Below, one piece after another: positions 26,443 to 34,300 of a stretch of 44,439 bases of DNA (position 1 is the first letter of the stretch; each line of letters starts with the position of its first letter). A program made the translations under genes and the position numbers. A model generated the notes under the pieces. The model saw nothing but the letters and a program-made list of their open reading frames with translations, was not told the DNA's origin and ran no database searches. Origin of the DNA: Chitinophagaceae bacterium (GTDB taxonomy: Bacteria > Bacteroidota > Bacteroidia > Chitinophagales > Chitinophagaceae); the NCBI GenBank assembly GCA_023251255.1, contig JAHEZD010000045.1:1-44439 (forward strand), given 5' to 3'.

Positions 26443-27273
26443 CTATATACTTCTCATTTCCTCCACCAGCTTTATGCATTCCACGGCTTCCTTCACATCA
26501 TGTACACGCAGGATATTTGCTCCATTCAATAGACCAATGGTATTTAAAACGGTTGTACCGTTCAATGCATCCTCGGCAACAATGCCCAATGTTCTGTAAA
26601 TAGTAGACTTCCTTGATAGGCCTACCAATAAAGGCTTCTGTAGCATACTGAAAACAGCCAGTTCTTTTAGTAGCTGAAAGTTGTGTGCAATAGTTTTGGC
26701 AAAGCCGAAGCCAACGTCTACAATAACATCATTGATACCGGCAAGCCTGCATGTTTCTATTTGATGGATAAAAAAATCCAGCACTTCCTTGGTTACGTTT
26801 TCATAGATAGCTTCCTGTTGCATGGTTGCTGGCGTACCCTTTGTGTGCATGCAGATATAGGGTACATGCAATGACGCAACAGTGGAAAACATGTTTTTGT
26901 CCAATACACCCCCACTAATGTCATTGATGATGGACGCTCCCGCTTCAACTGCCTGATTGGCTACCTGTGCGTGATAAGTATCTATGGAAATAACGGCATC
27001 ACGAAATTGCTGGTGGATGGCTTCAATAACAGGCAGCACACGTTTCAATTCTTCCTCCGGACCAATTTGTTCACTGCCCGGCCTTGTGCTTTGGCCCCCA
27101 ATGTCAAGGAGAGTAGCACCTTCACCCAACATTTGTCCAGCTTTCTTCAGGGCCGCATCAACTGTTGCCTGACGGCTGTCTTGGAAAAATGAGTCTGGCG
27201 TAGTATTGATAATGCCCATCACAATGGGCTTATCGATGGTCAATAATTTTCCTTTGCAGTTGAGTGTAAACAT
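26443..27273 (-). CDS. folP: Dihydropteroate synthase FolP
   Basis: FolP joins p-aminobenzoate to the pterin diphosphate in folate synthesis and is the sulfonamide target. The 276-residue protein has VMGIINTTPDSFFQDS, the DIGGQSTRPGSEQIG loop, ISIDTYHAQVA, INDISGG, ICMHTKGTP, and VDVGFGFAKT, and ends with the RVHDVKEAVE motif. Length and order are standard. It is divergent from the DUF1599 gene; a 179-nt gap with imperfect dyads lies between them. Confidence 0.96.
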   Translation of the reverse strand: MFTLNCKGKLLTIDKPIVMGIINTTPDSFFQDSRQATVDAALKKAGQMLGEGATLLDIGGQSTRPGSEQIGPEEELKRVLPVIEAIHQQFRDAVISIDTYHAQVANQAVEAGASIINDISGGVLDKNMFSTVASLHVPYICMHTKGTPATMQQEAIYENVTKEVLDFFIHQIETCRLAGINDVIVDVGFGFAKTIAHNFQLLKELAVFSMLQKPLLVGLSRKSTIYRTLGIVAEDALNGTTVLNTIGLLNGANILRVHDVKEAVECIKLVEEMRSI

Positions 27274-27452
27274 CGTTTTAAAGTATATTGCAAGAGTTCA
27301 AAAGTAAGGGATAAGAAACTAGGTTGTAGGTAAGGAAAGAAGCAGGGCTGCTGTTCCATGTTTCTACAAAGCCGAGTAGGTTCCCTGCTGCATTAGCCTG
27401 TAACTGGAACTTAATAGACGGTCTACTGTTCCCTACAAAAAAGAAAACGATT

Positions 27453-27998
27453 ATGAGCAATACAAATACGCAATACGACGAAGCCATAAAAAACTGCAAG
27501 GATATTTTTATCAAGAAAACAAAGGATTATGGCACCGCTTGGCGTGTACTGAGGCCCATTAGCGTAGTGGACCAGATTTTTATCAAAGCCTTACGCATAA
27601 GGACCATCCAGGACAAGAAGACACAAATGGTTGACGATGATATAACCAGCGAGTTCAAGGGCATAGTCAACTACGCCGTAATTGGCTTGATACAGTTGGA
27701 GCTGAATAATCCTCAAATTGATGAACTGCCAGTAGAACAAGTAAACGGATTGTATGAAAAATATGTGAAGTTCTGCAAGGATACCATGTTGGAGAAGAAC
27801 CATGATTATGGTGAAGCTTGGCGCGACATGAGCCAAGAAAGCTTCGCTGATTTGATCTTGATGAAGCTGCAACGCATCAAACAGATCCTGGCCAATGATG
27901 GTAAGACATTGATTAGCGAAGGCATCGATGCCAATTATGTGGACATACTGAACTACAGTGTTTTTGCTTTGGTATTAATGGAAGAAGGGAAGCATTAA
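27453..27998 (+). CDS. DUF1599 protein with two tandem copies
   Basis: A 181-residue protein made of two similar halves. Residues 15-31 (CKDIFIKKTKDYGTAWR) correspond to 108-124 (CKDTMLEKNHDYGEAWR), an offset of 93; D40, K45 and R48 match D133, K138 and R141, and the NYA motif at 73 matches NYS at 167. The function is unknown. DUF1599 belongs to small helical proteins that some authors group with nucleotide-related enzymes; I cannot confirm an activity. It is divergent from folP and followed 50 nt later by the DoxX fusion gene, a frequent Bacteroidota arrangement. Confidence 0.87.
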   Translation: MSNTNTQYDEAIKNCKDIFIKKTKDYGTAWRVLRPISVVDQIFIKALRIRTIQDKKTQMVDDDITSEFKGIVNYAVIGLIQLELNNPQIDELPVEQVNGLYEKYVKFCKDTMLEKNHDYGEAWRDMSQESFADLILMKLQRIKQILANDGKTLISEGIDANYVDILNYSVFALVLMEEGKH

Positions 27999-28048
27999 AT
28001 TGATTAATGGTGCGATAATTTGATAATGCATACCATGAACTATTGACT

Positions 28049-29149
28049 ATGAACAAGAAGCTACTAACTATTTTCCGTTGGCTTGTTGGCTTGCTATTTA
28101 TCTTTTCCGGATTGATAAAGGCAAATGACCCACTAGGCCTTAGCTACAAGATGCAGGAATTTTTTGAAGCATGGCACCTGAAGGGCTTTCACGATTATAC
28201 ACTGGCCCTTTCATTGGGCATGAACTTATTGGAAGTGGTAGCTGGTGTGGCAGTGATTGTGGGCTGGCAAATGAAGCGTGTAAGTTGGTTGCTGCTGGTA
28301 CTAATTGTATTCTTTACTTTCTTGACAAGCTATGTGCTGTTTTCGGGGAAGATACATGCATGTGGTTGCTTTGGCGATTGTGTACCATTAACGCCCATCC
28401 AGACATTCACAAAGGATGTGGTGTTGCTATTGATGATTATATTGCTGCTGTTCAATGCCAGTAAAATGAAAGGGCTTTTATCTTCAAAGGTCTCTTTATC
28501 CGTGATTGTTGTTTCTTTTTTCTCCATTGTTCTCCTGCAATGGTATGTGTTGAAATATTTGCCCATACTGGATTGCCTGCCTTATGCAAAAGGGAAGAAC
28601 ATTATTGAAGGTATGAAGCTGCCACCTGATGCACAGCCTGATATTATTGCCATGACATTCAAGTACAAGAAAGATGGAAAGCAAGTGGAATTTCAAGATA
28701 GTGTGCCAACAAATGTCATGGAAGATTCTACTTATGAATATGTGGACCGCTATGATAAGGTCATTAAGAAAGGAACCGGGCTGCCGAAGATTGTAGATTT
28801 TTCCTTGGTTACGATGGCCGGGACTGATACAACCCAAGCCGTACTGAACCAGACTGGGAAGTATGTCATGTTGTTTGTAAAGGATTTTACAACATTGGAC
28901 AAATGGAAGGATGATTTTGAAAAGGCAAGAATTGTGTTGAAACAGAAGAACATTCCCCTGTTCTTGGTTACTGCTGATGCAGGAAAAGCAATAAGCCTGT
29001 TTAGCAATATTGATATTTTAAAATGTGATGCAACCGTTATAAAAACTGCAGCAAGAGTCAACCCAACTTATTTCTATATGCAGCAAGCGAATATTATTGG
29101 CAAGTACAGTTATGTCAATGGCAATAAACTATTGATGCAAATAAAATAG
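28049..29149 (+). CDS. DoxX/MauE-family membrane protein with C-terminal extension (BT_3928-like)
   Basis: A 366-residue protein. The first 150 residues contain four membrane helices of the DoxX type (FRWLVGLLFIFSGLIKANDP, then LGMNLLEVVAGVAVIVGW). A fifth helix lies at about 150-170, followed by a 190-residue soluble domain that resembles a thioredoxin-like fold without a CxxC pair. A Cys pair (CGCFGDC) lies at the end of the third helix and may be redox-active, which is inference. The frame opens at a TTG two codons upstream, but the ATG at 28049 is preferred. It follows DUF1599, as in other Bacteroidota. Confidence 0.85.
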   Translation: MNKKLLTIFRWLVGLLFIFSGLIKANDPLGLSYKMQEFFEAWHLKGFHDYTLALSLGMNLLEVVAGVAVIVGWQMKRVSWLLLVLIVFFTFLTSYVLFSGKIHACGCFGDCVPLTPIQTFTKDVVLLLMIILLLFNASKMKGLLSSKVSLSVIVVSFFSIVLLQWYVLKYLPILDCLPYAKGKNIIEGMKLPPDAQPDIIAMTFKYKKDGKQVEFQDSVPTNVMEDSTYEYVDRYDKVIKKGTGLPKIVDFSLVTMAGTDTTQAVLNQTGKYVMLFVKDFTTLDKWKDDFEKARIVLKQKNIPLFLVTADAGKAISLFSNIDILKCDATVIKTAARVNPTYFYMQQANIIGKYSYVNGNKLLMQIK

Positions 29150-29265
29150 AATGAGGCACTAAAACAGGTAATGCTGATTCATTTTTTTCAGGAAGATGGT
29201 ATCTTAACAGAGAAATATTAATTAGACTTATTGCACAATACCAATAAACCAGTTAATCAATTAAC

Positions 29266-30303
29266 TTGCTTTCATTCATCACCAAGAAACTGCTTTATGG
29301 CCTGCTTGTTCTAGCAGGGGTGGTGGTGATTGTGTTCTTCCTATTTCAGGGGTTTGGTGACCCTGCAAGATTGGTGCTTGGCCAAACAGGCGATAAAACG
29401 ACTATCCAGAATATCCGGAAGGAACTGGCACTGGACCAGCCAAAATGGAAACAGTTCCTTTTGTACGTGAATGATATCAGTCCCATTGCCATCCATTCAA
29501 AAGAAGATAGGCAACAGAAACAATTGTCAGGCATTTTTATTGGCAATGTTGGTCTTAAGGTTCCTTATCTACGCCGTAGCTACCAAACAAAAAAAAATGT
29601 AAGTGAAGTATTGATGGATGCGCTGCCAAGGACTATTTTATTAGCCACTGCTGCCATGCTCGTGGCCATTGTTATTGGGATTCTACTGGGTATCCTTGCA
29701 GCAGTCAAACAGAATACATGGATGGATACTGGTTCTATTTTCGCAAGTGTGCTGGGCATTTCGGCGCCGTCATTTTTTATGGGCATTGTGCTGGCCTATT
29801 TATTTGGCTTTGTTCTAAGTGGTTACACTGGACTGCATTTAACAGGCAGTTTGTACGATATTGATGCCTTCAATGGCAAGGAGTTGCAACTTAGGAATTT
29901 GATACTCCCCGCCATAACATTGGGCATTCGCCCAATGGCCATCATTACACAGCTTACCAGAAGTTCCATGCTGGACGTACTTGACCAGGATTATATCAGA
30001 ACGGCTTATGCAAAGGGCCTCAGCAAAAGAACGGTCATCTTCAAACATGCGCTACGCAATGCTTTGAACCCAGTCATTACGGCCATCACAGGCTGGTTTG
30101 CAGAACTGCTTGCAGGTGCTTTCTTCGTGGAATACATTTTTGGTTGGAACGGCATTGGCAAGATAACGGTTGATGCTTTGGAGAAATTGGACTTTCCCAT
30201 CGTCATGGGCAGTGTGCTAATTACTGCTACTTTTTTCATCATTGTAAATATCCTGGCCGATTTATTGTACGGCATTGTGGACCCAAGGATAAAAAAAAAC
30301 TAG
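29266..30303 (+). CDS. ABC transporter permease, OppB/DppB-like
   Basis: A 345-residue inner membrane permease of the peptide/nickel importer class. It has the first helix with LVLAGVVVIVFFLFQGFGDPA, the conserved periplasmic LVLGQTGDKTTIQNIRKEL, and the EAA loop YIRTAYAKGLSKRTVIFKHALRNAL near residue 245 (in pieces: YIRTAYAKGLSKRT, VIFKHALRNAL), then EYIFGWNGIGKI. The start is TTG at 29266. The second permease, ATPases and binding protein of such a system are not in the window, so it is an orphan. The product assignment is firm, the substrate unknown. Confidence 0.88.
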   Translation: MLSFITKKLLYGLLVLAGVVVIVFFLFQGFGDPARLVLGQTGDKTTIQNIRKELALDQPKWKQFLLYVNDISPIAIHSKEDRQQKQLSGIFIGNVGLKVPYLRRSYQTKKNVSEVLMDALPRTILLATAAMLVAIVIGILLGILAAVKQNTWMDTGSIFASVLGISAPSFFMGIVLAYLFGFVLSGYTGLHLTGSLYDIDAFNGKELQLRNLILPAITLGIRPMAIITQLTRSSMLDVLDQDYIRTAYAKGLSKRTVIFKHALRNALNPVITAITGWFAELLAGAFFVEYIFGWNGIGKITVDALEKLDFPIVMGSVLITATFFIIVNILADLLYGIVDPRIKKN

Positions 30304-30553
30304 TAAAGTAAGTTTGGGTTACTGGTTTGCTATTCCCATCGGTTCCTATTGCGCTGCAGGTCCTTTTAAAGCCAGTTAGCGGGGCGGTTCCCCCCATTCA
30401 AGAACTGCCATCAATTTATTTGCTTGTGTTATTTTCTTCGCATGGTAATGAACTGACTGACTTATGTCATTTACCAGTATGAGTAGTGTCACTAATGCCA
30501 AAAAGCAGTTTTGGCACTTTTGCATTCTTACATTCAATCAAAACCAAACGCAC

Positions 30554-30979
30554 ATGAAATTAGTTAAACAAATACTTGCTAGTAAAACCCCTTATTTAAA
30601 TATTGTTGATGCAGATGCTAAAGTGTTTGAAGCACTTGTGGTCATGAAACGGGAAAACCTTAGTTACGCAATTGTTCTAGAAAGAGGCAGTTATGTTGGA
30701 ATTATCAGTGAAAAAGATTATGCGCATAAAGTCGCTTTGTTAGGCAGAAGCTCTGATGCTACCAAGGTAAGGGACATTATGGTCAGCGATTATCCAATTA
30801 TAAACAATGAAGATTCAAGTAACCGCTGCCTTATCTTCATGAATACCTTCAGTACCCGTTACTTACCAGTGTTTAATGAAAGTGAATTTAAGGGCGTCAT
30901 TACCATGCATGATATCCTCCGTGAAGTAGGTTCTGAAAAAGATCAAGAAAGAATTCTTTCGCATTTGGGGCAGGAATGA
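30554..30979 (+). CDS. CBS-domain pair protein
   Basis: A 141-residue protein consisting of two CBS domains. The first includes AKVFEALVVMKRENLSYAIV and GIISEKDYA, the second VRDIMVSDYPIINNE, STRYLPVF and GVITMHDIL. Such pairs often bind adenosine ligands and regulate partner proteins; here no partner domain is fused. The frame extends upstream to 30464, but the Met at 30554 gives a normal CBS start (MKLVKQIL) and the upstream part looks non-coding. It converges with DUF721 (9-nt gap). Confidence 0.9.
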   Translation: MKLVKQILASKTPYLNIVDADAKVFEALVVMKRENLSYAIVLERGSYVGIISEKDYAHKVALLGRSSDATKVRDIMVSDYPIINNEDSSNRCLIFMNTFSTRYLPVFNESEFKGVITMHDILREVGSEKDQERILSHLGQE

Positions 30980-30987
30980 GGATTGAT

Positions 30988-31269
30988 TTATTGGATTACT
31001 ACTTGTGAAATTACCTTCTCCCCAAAAGCCTCATTTACGCGTTGAATGATTTGTGCCTTCTGGAACTGCAGTTCATTCTTCAAAGGACCAACATTTGTCC
31101 GGATGAACAGTGTCTGGTTGATGATTTCAATCTTCTCTGTGTACTTGGCAATGGTTTTTCCCATTAATTGTTCCCATACTTCTTCAATCTGCACGGCACG
31201 TATGCCATTGCGTAACCTGCTTTTATTGATAAAGCCTTTGAGTGCATCGCCTAAAGAATATTCGCCCAT
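30988..31269 (-). CDS. DUF721/DciA-like protein
   Basis: A 93-residue protein of the DUF721 family, whose proteobacterial members (DciA) help load the replicative helicase DnaB. The signature region VWEQLMGKTIAKYTEKIEI, then LFIRTNVGPLKNELQFQKAQII, is clear. From the family the role is replication initiation, inferred by similarity. The Met at 31269 is chosen over one 11 codons upstream, because the upstream residues do not fit the family N terminus. Confidence 0.83.
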   Translation of the reverse strand: MGEYSLGDALKGFINKSRLRNGIRAVQIEEVWEQLMGKTIAKYTEKIEIINQTLFIRTNVGPLKNELQFQKAQIIQRVNEAFGEKVISQVVIQ

Positions 31270-31302
31270 GAAGCAAATGTAAACAATGGAATGTGGCTGC
31301 AT

Positions 31303-31338
31303 AAAAAAAGGCGGTGCTTTATTTGCACCACCTTTTTC
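31303..31338 (-). terminator. Intrinsic terminator after the M13 peptidase gene
   Basis: On the minus strand a stem of AAAAAGGTGGTGC with GCACCGCCTTTTTT (one mismatch) and a 7-nt loop is followed by a run of T. It lies just after the peptidase stop and before the DUF721 start. Confidence 0.85.
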
Positions 31339-31345
31339 TTGGAAG

Positions 31346-33364
31346 CTACCAGATCTTTGTTCTATCGCTTGGCTTCTTGTACATTTTATCTCCTGGTTTC
31401 ACATTAAATGCTTTGTACCAGGCATCCATGTTTACCACCGGTCCATTGCCCCTTGCTTCGCCAGGGCTGTGCGGGTCTGTCAATATTAACTGTGCAGCAT
31501 TGTCTGGCAGGATATTGCTACGCCAAACCTGGGCCCAACTCAGGAAAAAGCGTTGTGTAGGCGTAAGCCCATCAATCTTTTTGTTTTCCTTGAATTCCTT
31601 TGTTTTGGTAAATGCTTCATAAGCAATGTTCAGTCCGCCAAGATCGGCGAGGTTTTCACCCAATGTCAACTTACCGTTTACGTGAATGGTATCCAATACC
31701 GTAAACTTGTTGTACTGCTCCACTACTTCATTGGCTTTTGTTTTGAACTTTTCACCGTCTTCCTTGGCCCACCAATCGCGGAGGTTGCCACTTGCATCAA
31801 ATTGCCTGCCCTGATCGTCAAAACCGTGGGTCATCTCATGGCCAATGGTTGCACCAATGCCGCCATAGTTGACTGCGTCATCAGCACCAAAATCAAAGAA
31901 GGGGAATTGCAGTATACCAGCAGGGAAAGTGAGGTCATTATTGGAGGGGCTGTAAGAGGCATTGATGGTTGGGGGTGTCATGCCCATTTCGGTCCTGTCA
32001 ACTGGTTTGCCCATCCTGCTTACCATGTAGTTATAGCTCCAAACATTCACACTGCGTACGTTTGACATGAAATCATTCTTGTTAATATTAACCCCATCAT
32101 AAGTTTTCCATTTATCTGGGTATGCTATCTTCTTGGCAAAGGCATTCAATTTCTCCAAGGCCTTTGGCTTGGTTTCATCACTCATCCAGTCTAGCTTCTT
32201 TATTCTTTCACCAAATGTTGCTTGCAGGTTGTTCACCAGTTCCAGCATGCGCACTTTTGCTTCGGGCTTGAAGTATTTTTCCACGTACAATTGGCCAATC
32301 AAATCGCCAAGTGTCCTGTCAATCAAGGCACTCATTCTTTGCCAACGTGGTGTTTGTTCCTTCTGTCCTGTTTGAACACGGGTCAATTCAAAATCTGCCT
32401 TCACAAAAGCATTGCTTAAATAAGGGGCGGCAGAACGGATGATATTCCAACGCAGGTAGGTCTTCCAATCGTTTAAGGGGTATTCCTTCAATAAGGTTTC
32501 CATTCTTTTTAGGAAAGAAGGGTTGCTCACTAGGATGCTGTCTGCACCCTGCACTTTCATTAGTTGCAGTTGCTGCTGCCAGTTGATAGACGGGGTTAGC
32601 GCAGTTAAACCTGCAATGGCAAATTTGTTATAGGTCTTGTATGGGTCACGCATTTCCACACGGCTGTATTGTGCTTTGGCAAGTTCAGTTTCAATCTTCA
32701 GCACAGACGCTGCACTTGCAACAGCAGTGGCGGAATCCTCGCCAACAAGACGGAACATCTTTTGCAGTTGCAGTGTATATGCTTCACGGATCTTGATGCT
32801 CCTTGCATCATCCTTTAAATAGTAGTCCCTATCTGGCAATGAGGTACCTCCTTGGCCAATGGAAGGAATGTATTTGGAAACATTTTTCCTATCTGGCCCC
32901 ACAAACATGGTGAACAAGCCCCCTCCAATGCCTGTTGTTCTTAAGATGGCAGCTATCTTCAATAGGTCCTGCAAATTGGTTATGGCACTTATCTGGTCCA
33001 GGTCAAATTGAATGGGCAATGAACCCTTTGCTTCTATGGTTGCACTGTCCATGCCACTTGTATAGAAATCGCCAATCATTTGTGTTTTACGGTCCTTGCT
33101 GGTGTTCTTTGCTGCCTCTTCCAGAAGGAACTGCAGGCGTTTGCTGCTCTCTTCACGGAGCATATCAAAACTGCCCCAACGTGTTTTGGAAGCAGGGACA
33201 GGATTGTTCCTTATCCAATTGCCATTTGCATACTGGTAAAAATTGTCACCCGGCTTTATTGATAAGTCCATATTGGACTTATCAATGTACTTGAAACCCT
33301 TTCTGTCCTGTGCAGTTAAAAGAAGGCTGCTGGATAAGGCGCAGAGCAAAAGCATTTTCTTCAT
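31346..33364 (-). CDS. pepO: M13-family metallopeptidase (PepO/neprilysin-like)
   Basis: A 672-residue exported zinc endopeptidase of family M13. It has a signal peptide (MKKMLLLCALSSSLLLTAQD), an N-terminal domain, and the zinc motif HEMTH near residue 506 with the following GFDDQGRQFD. The third zinc ligand Glu lies in GENLADLGG (about 566), and NASYSPSNNDLTFPAGILQ gives the substrate-binding NAxY motif. It ends in KKPSDRTKIW, the usual Trp C terminus. A good promoter lies upstream and a terminator downstream, so it is its own transcription unit. Confidence 0.95.
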   Translation of the reverse strand: MKKMLLLCALSSSLLLTAQDRKGFKYIDKSNMDLSIKPGDNFYQYANGNWIRNNPVPASKTRWGSFDMLREESSKRLQFLLEEAAKNTSKDRKTQMIGDFYTSGMDSATIEAKGSLPIQFDLDQISAITNLQDLLKIAAILRTTGIGGGLFTMFVGPDRKNVSKYIPSIGQGGTSLPDRDYYLKDDARSIKIREAYTLQLQKMFRLVGEDSATAVASAASVLKIETELAKAQYSRVEMRDPYKTYNKFAIAGLTALTPSINWQQQLQLMKVQGADSILVSNPSFLKRMETLLKEYPLNDWKTYLRWNIIRSAAPYLSNAFVKADFELTRVQTGQKEQTPRWQRMSALIDRTLGDLIGQLYVEKYFKPEAKVRMLELVNNLQATFGERIKKLDWMSDETKPKALEKLNAFAKKIAYPDKWKTYDGVNINKNDFMSNVRSVNVWSYNYMVSRMGKPVDRTEMGMTPPTINASYSPSNNDLTFPAGILQFPFFDFGADDAVNYGGIGATIGHEMTHGFDDQGRQFDASGNLRDWWAKEDGEKFKTKANEVVEQYNKFTVLDTIHVNGKLTLGENLADLGGLNIAYEAFTKTKEFKENKKIDGLTPTQRFFLSWAQVWRSNILPDNAAQLILTDPHSPGEARGNGPVVNMDAWYKAFNVKPGDKMYKKPSDRTKIW

Positions 33365-33380
33365 GGGAATATGTTTGTTC

Positions 33381-33409
33381 CAAATGTAACCATTAGGGGA
33401 AATGGCAAA
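33381..33409 (-). promoter_or_regulatory. Promoter of the M13 peptidase gene
   Basis: Minus strand TTTG (33409-33406), a 17-nt spacer and TACATTTG (33388-33381) match both parts of the Bacteroidota consensus. The -7 element ends 16 nt before the start codon. Confidence 0.72.
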
Positions 33410-33501
33410 GCTGTTTTTTGATGAACGTTAACAAGCCTAATGGCATTATTCTGCGAAGAACAGGAACATGGCCCGTTCATACTCTATTGCTGACGGACTT
33501 A

Positions 33502-33538
33502 AACAGGAATGCCACATTATCCATGTGGCATTCCTGTT
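33502..33538 (-). terminator. Perfect hairpin after the LolA-like gene
   Basis: A 16-bp perfect stem (33502-33517 with 33523-33538; arms AACAGGAATGCCACAT and its complement) with a 5-nt loop. It is 20 nt after the stop. The minus-strand T-run after it is short (TTT), so termination is likely but not certain. Confidence 0.7.
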
Positions 33539-33557
33539 CTATATATTTTTCTGTTCC

Positions 33558-34187
33558 TTAATCCAGCACTTCCACATCCTTAGGGTACTTGCTCTTGTTG
33601 AACACGAACATATTGTCTGCAATGGTGGCATTGGTATTTAGATTGGTAAAGGTGAACTCCAGTGTATTGTTGCTTTTGTCCAGCACTTTTGCCTTGGTGA
33701 TAACGTTCTTGGCCTTGTCAACGTAGATAGTTACTTTCTGGAAATTCTTCCTTGAATCAATGGGCTTCAATTCTATTTCATTGAAGGCTCCAGCAGAGGA
33801 AATAAGCTTGTAGGTGAATTCCTTATCGTAGGAGCCGGAGAGTATTTTTTGTGGGGTGAGGCTCTTGCTGCTTTCTTCTGCTTCTGCTACGGTAACTGTT
33901 TTGCTGCCGTCATAGCTATATGTTTTTGTGCCATCGCAGATAACCTCCGTTTTGCCCTGTTTCAGCACATATTTTGAACCCTTAATGGAAATACTGCCAG
34001 TTTTTGTACCGTTTGGCTGTCCCTTGCTAGTGATTGATTTGATGGTGAAACTTCCAGTGATGGCCTTGAAGGATTTTACTTTTGCACTAACGCCATCCAG
34101 CACTTTCTTTGCATTGGGGTCATTTTGGGCAAATAATAGGTTCACAAACAAAATCGGGGCAATCGCTAACAAATAAATCTTCTTCAT
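33558..34187 (-). CDS. LolA-like outer membrane lipoprotein carrier
   Basis: A 209-residue periplasmic protein with a signal peptide (MKKIYLLAIAPILFVNLLFAQ). It shows the LolA-like sequence KVLDGVSAKVKSFKAITGSF, then the repeated hairpin strands of an open beta-barrel (for example YVLKQGKTEVICDGTKTYSY). It should carry lipoproteins from the inner to the outer membrane. It lies directly downstream of ftsK on the same strand (gap 113 nt), the same order seen in many bacteria, with its own promoter in the gap. Confidence 0.88.
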   Translation of the reverse strand: MKKIYLLAIAPILFVNLLFAQNDPNAKKVLDGVSAKVKSFKAITGSFTIKSITSKGQPNGTKTGSISIKGSKYVLKQGKTEVICDGTKTYSYDGSKTVTVAEAEESSKSLTPQKILSGSYDKEFTYKLISSAGAFNEIELKPIDSRKNFQKVTIYVDKAKNVITKAKVLDKSNNTLEFTFTNLNTNATIADNMFVFNKSKYPKDVEVLD

Positions 34188-34205
34188 GTTCTTTTTTTAC
34201 GGTGG

Positions 34206-34235
34206 CAAATATAAGTTGCAGGGCATTAGGACAAT
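34206..34235 (-). promoter_or_regulatory. Promoter of the LolA-like gene
   Basis: Minus strand ATTG (34235-34232), an 18-nt spacer and TATATTTG (34213-34206). Elements and spacing are identical to those of ppk1. The -7 element ends 18 nt before the start codon. Confidence 0.7.
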
Positions 34236-34300
34236 GACCACGCCGTTACGTTTAAGCTAAATAAAAGGTAAAGAAGACTATTTTAAGGGTTGAAAGGTTA

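Noticed and set aside
27999-28054. 8-nt-like GAT and TGA repeats before the DoxX gene
   Set aside because: Spacings are 12, 8, 8 and 6, so the phase is not kept well enough to claim an array.
30515-30533. Sigma-54-like TTGGCAC...TTTTGCA before the CBS gene
   Set aside because: The GG-to-GC distance is 7 nt instead of the required 10, so it does not fit a -24/-12 promoter.
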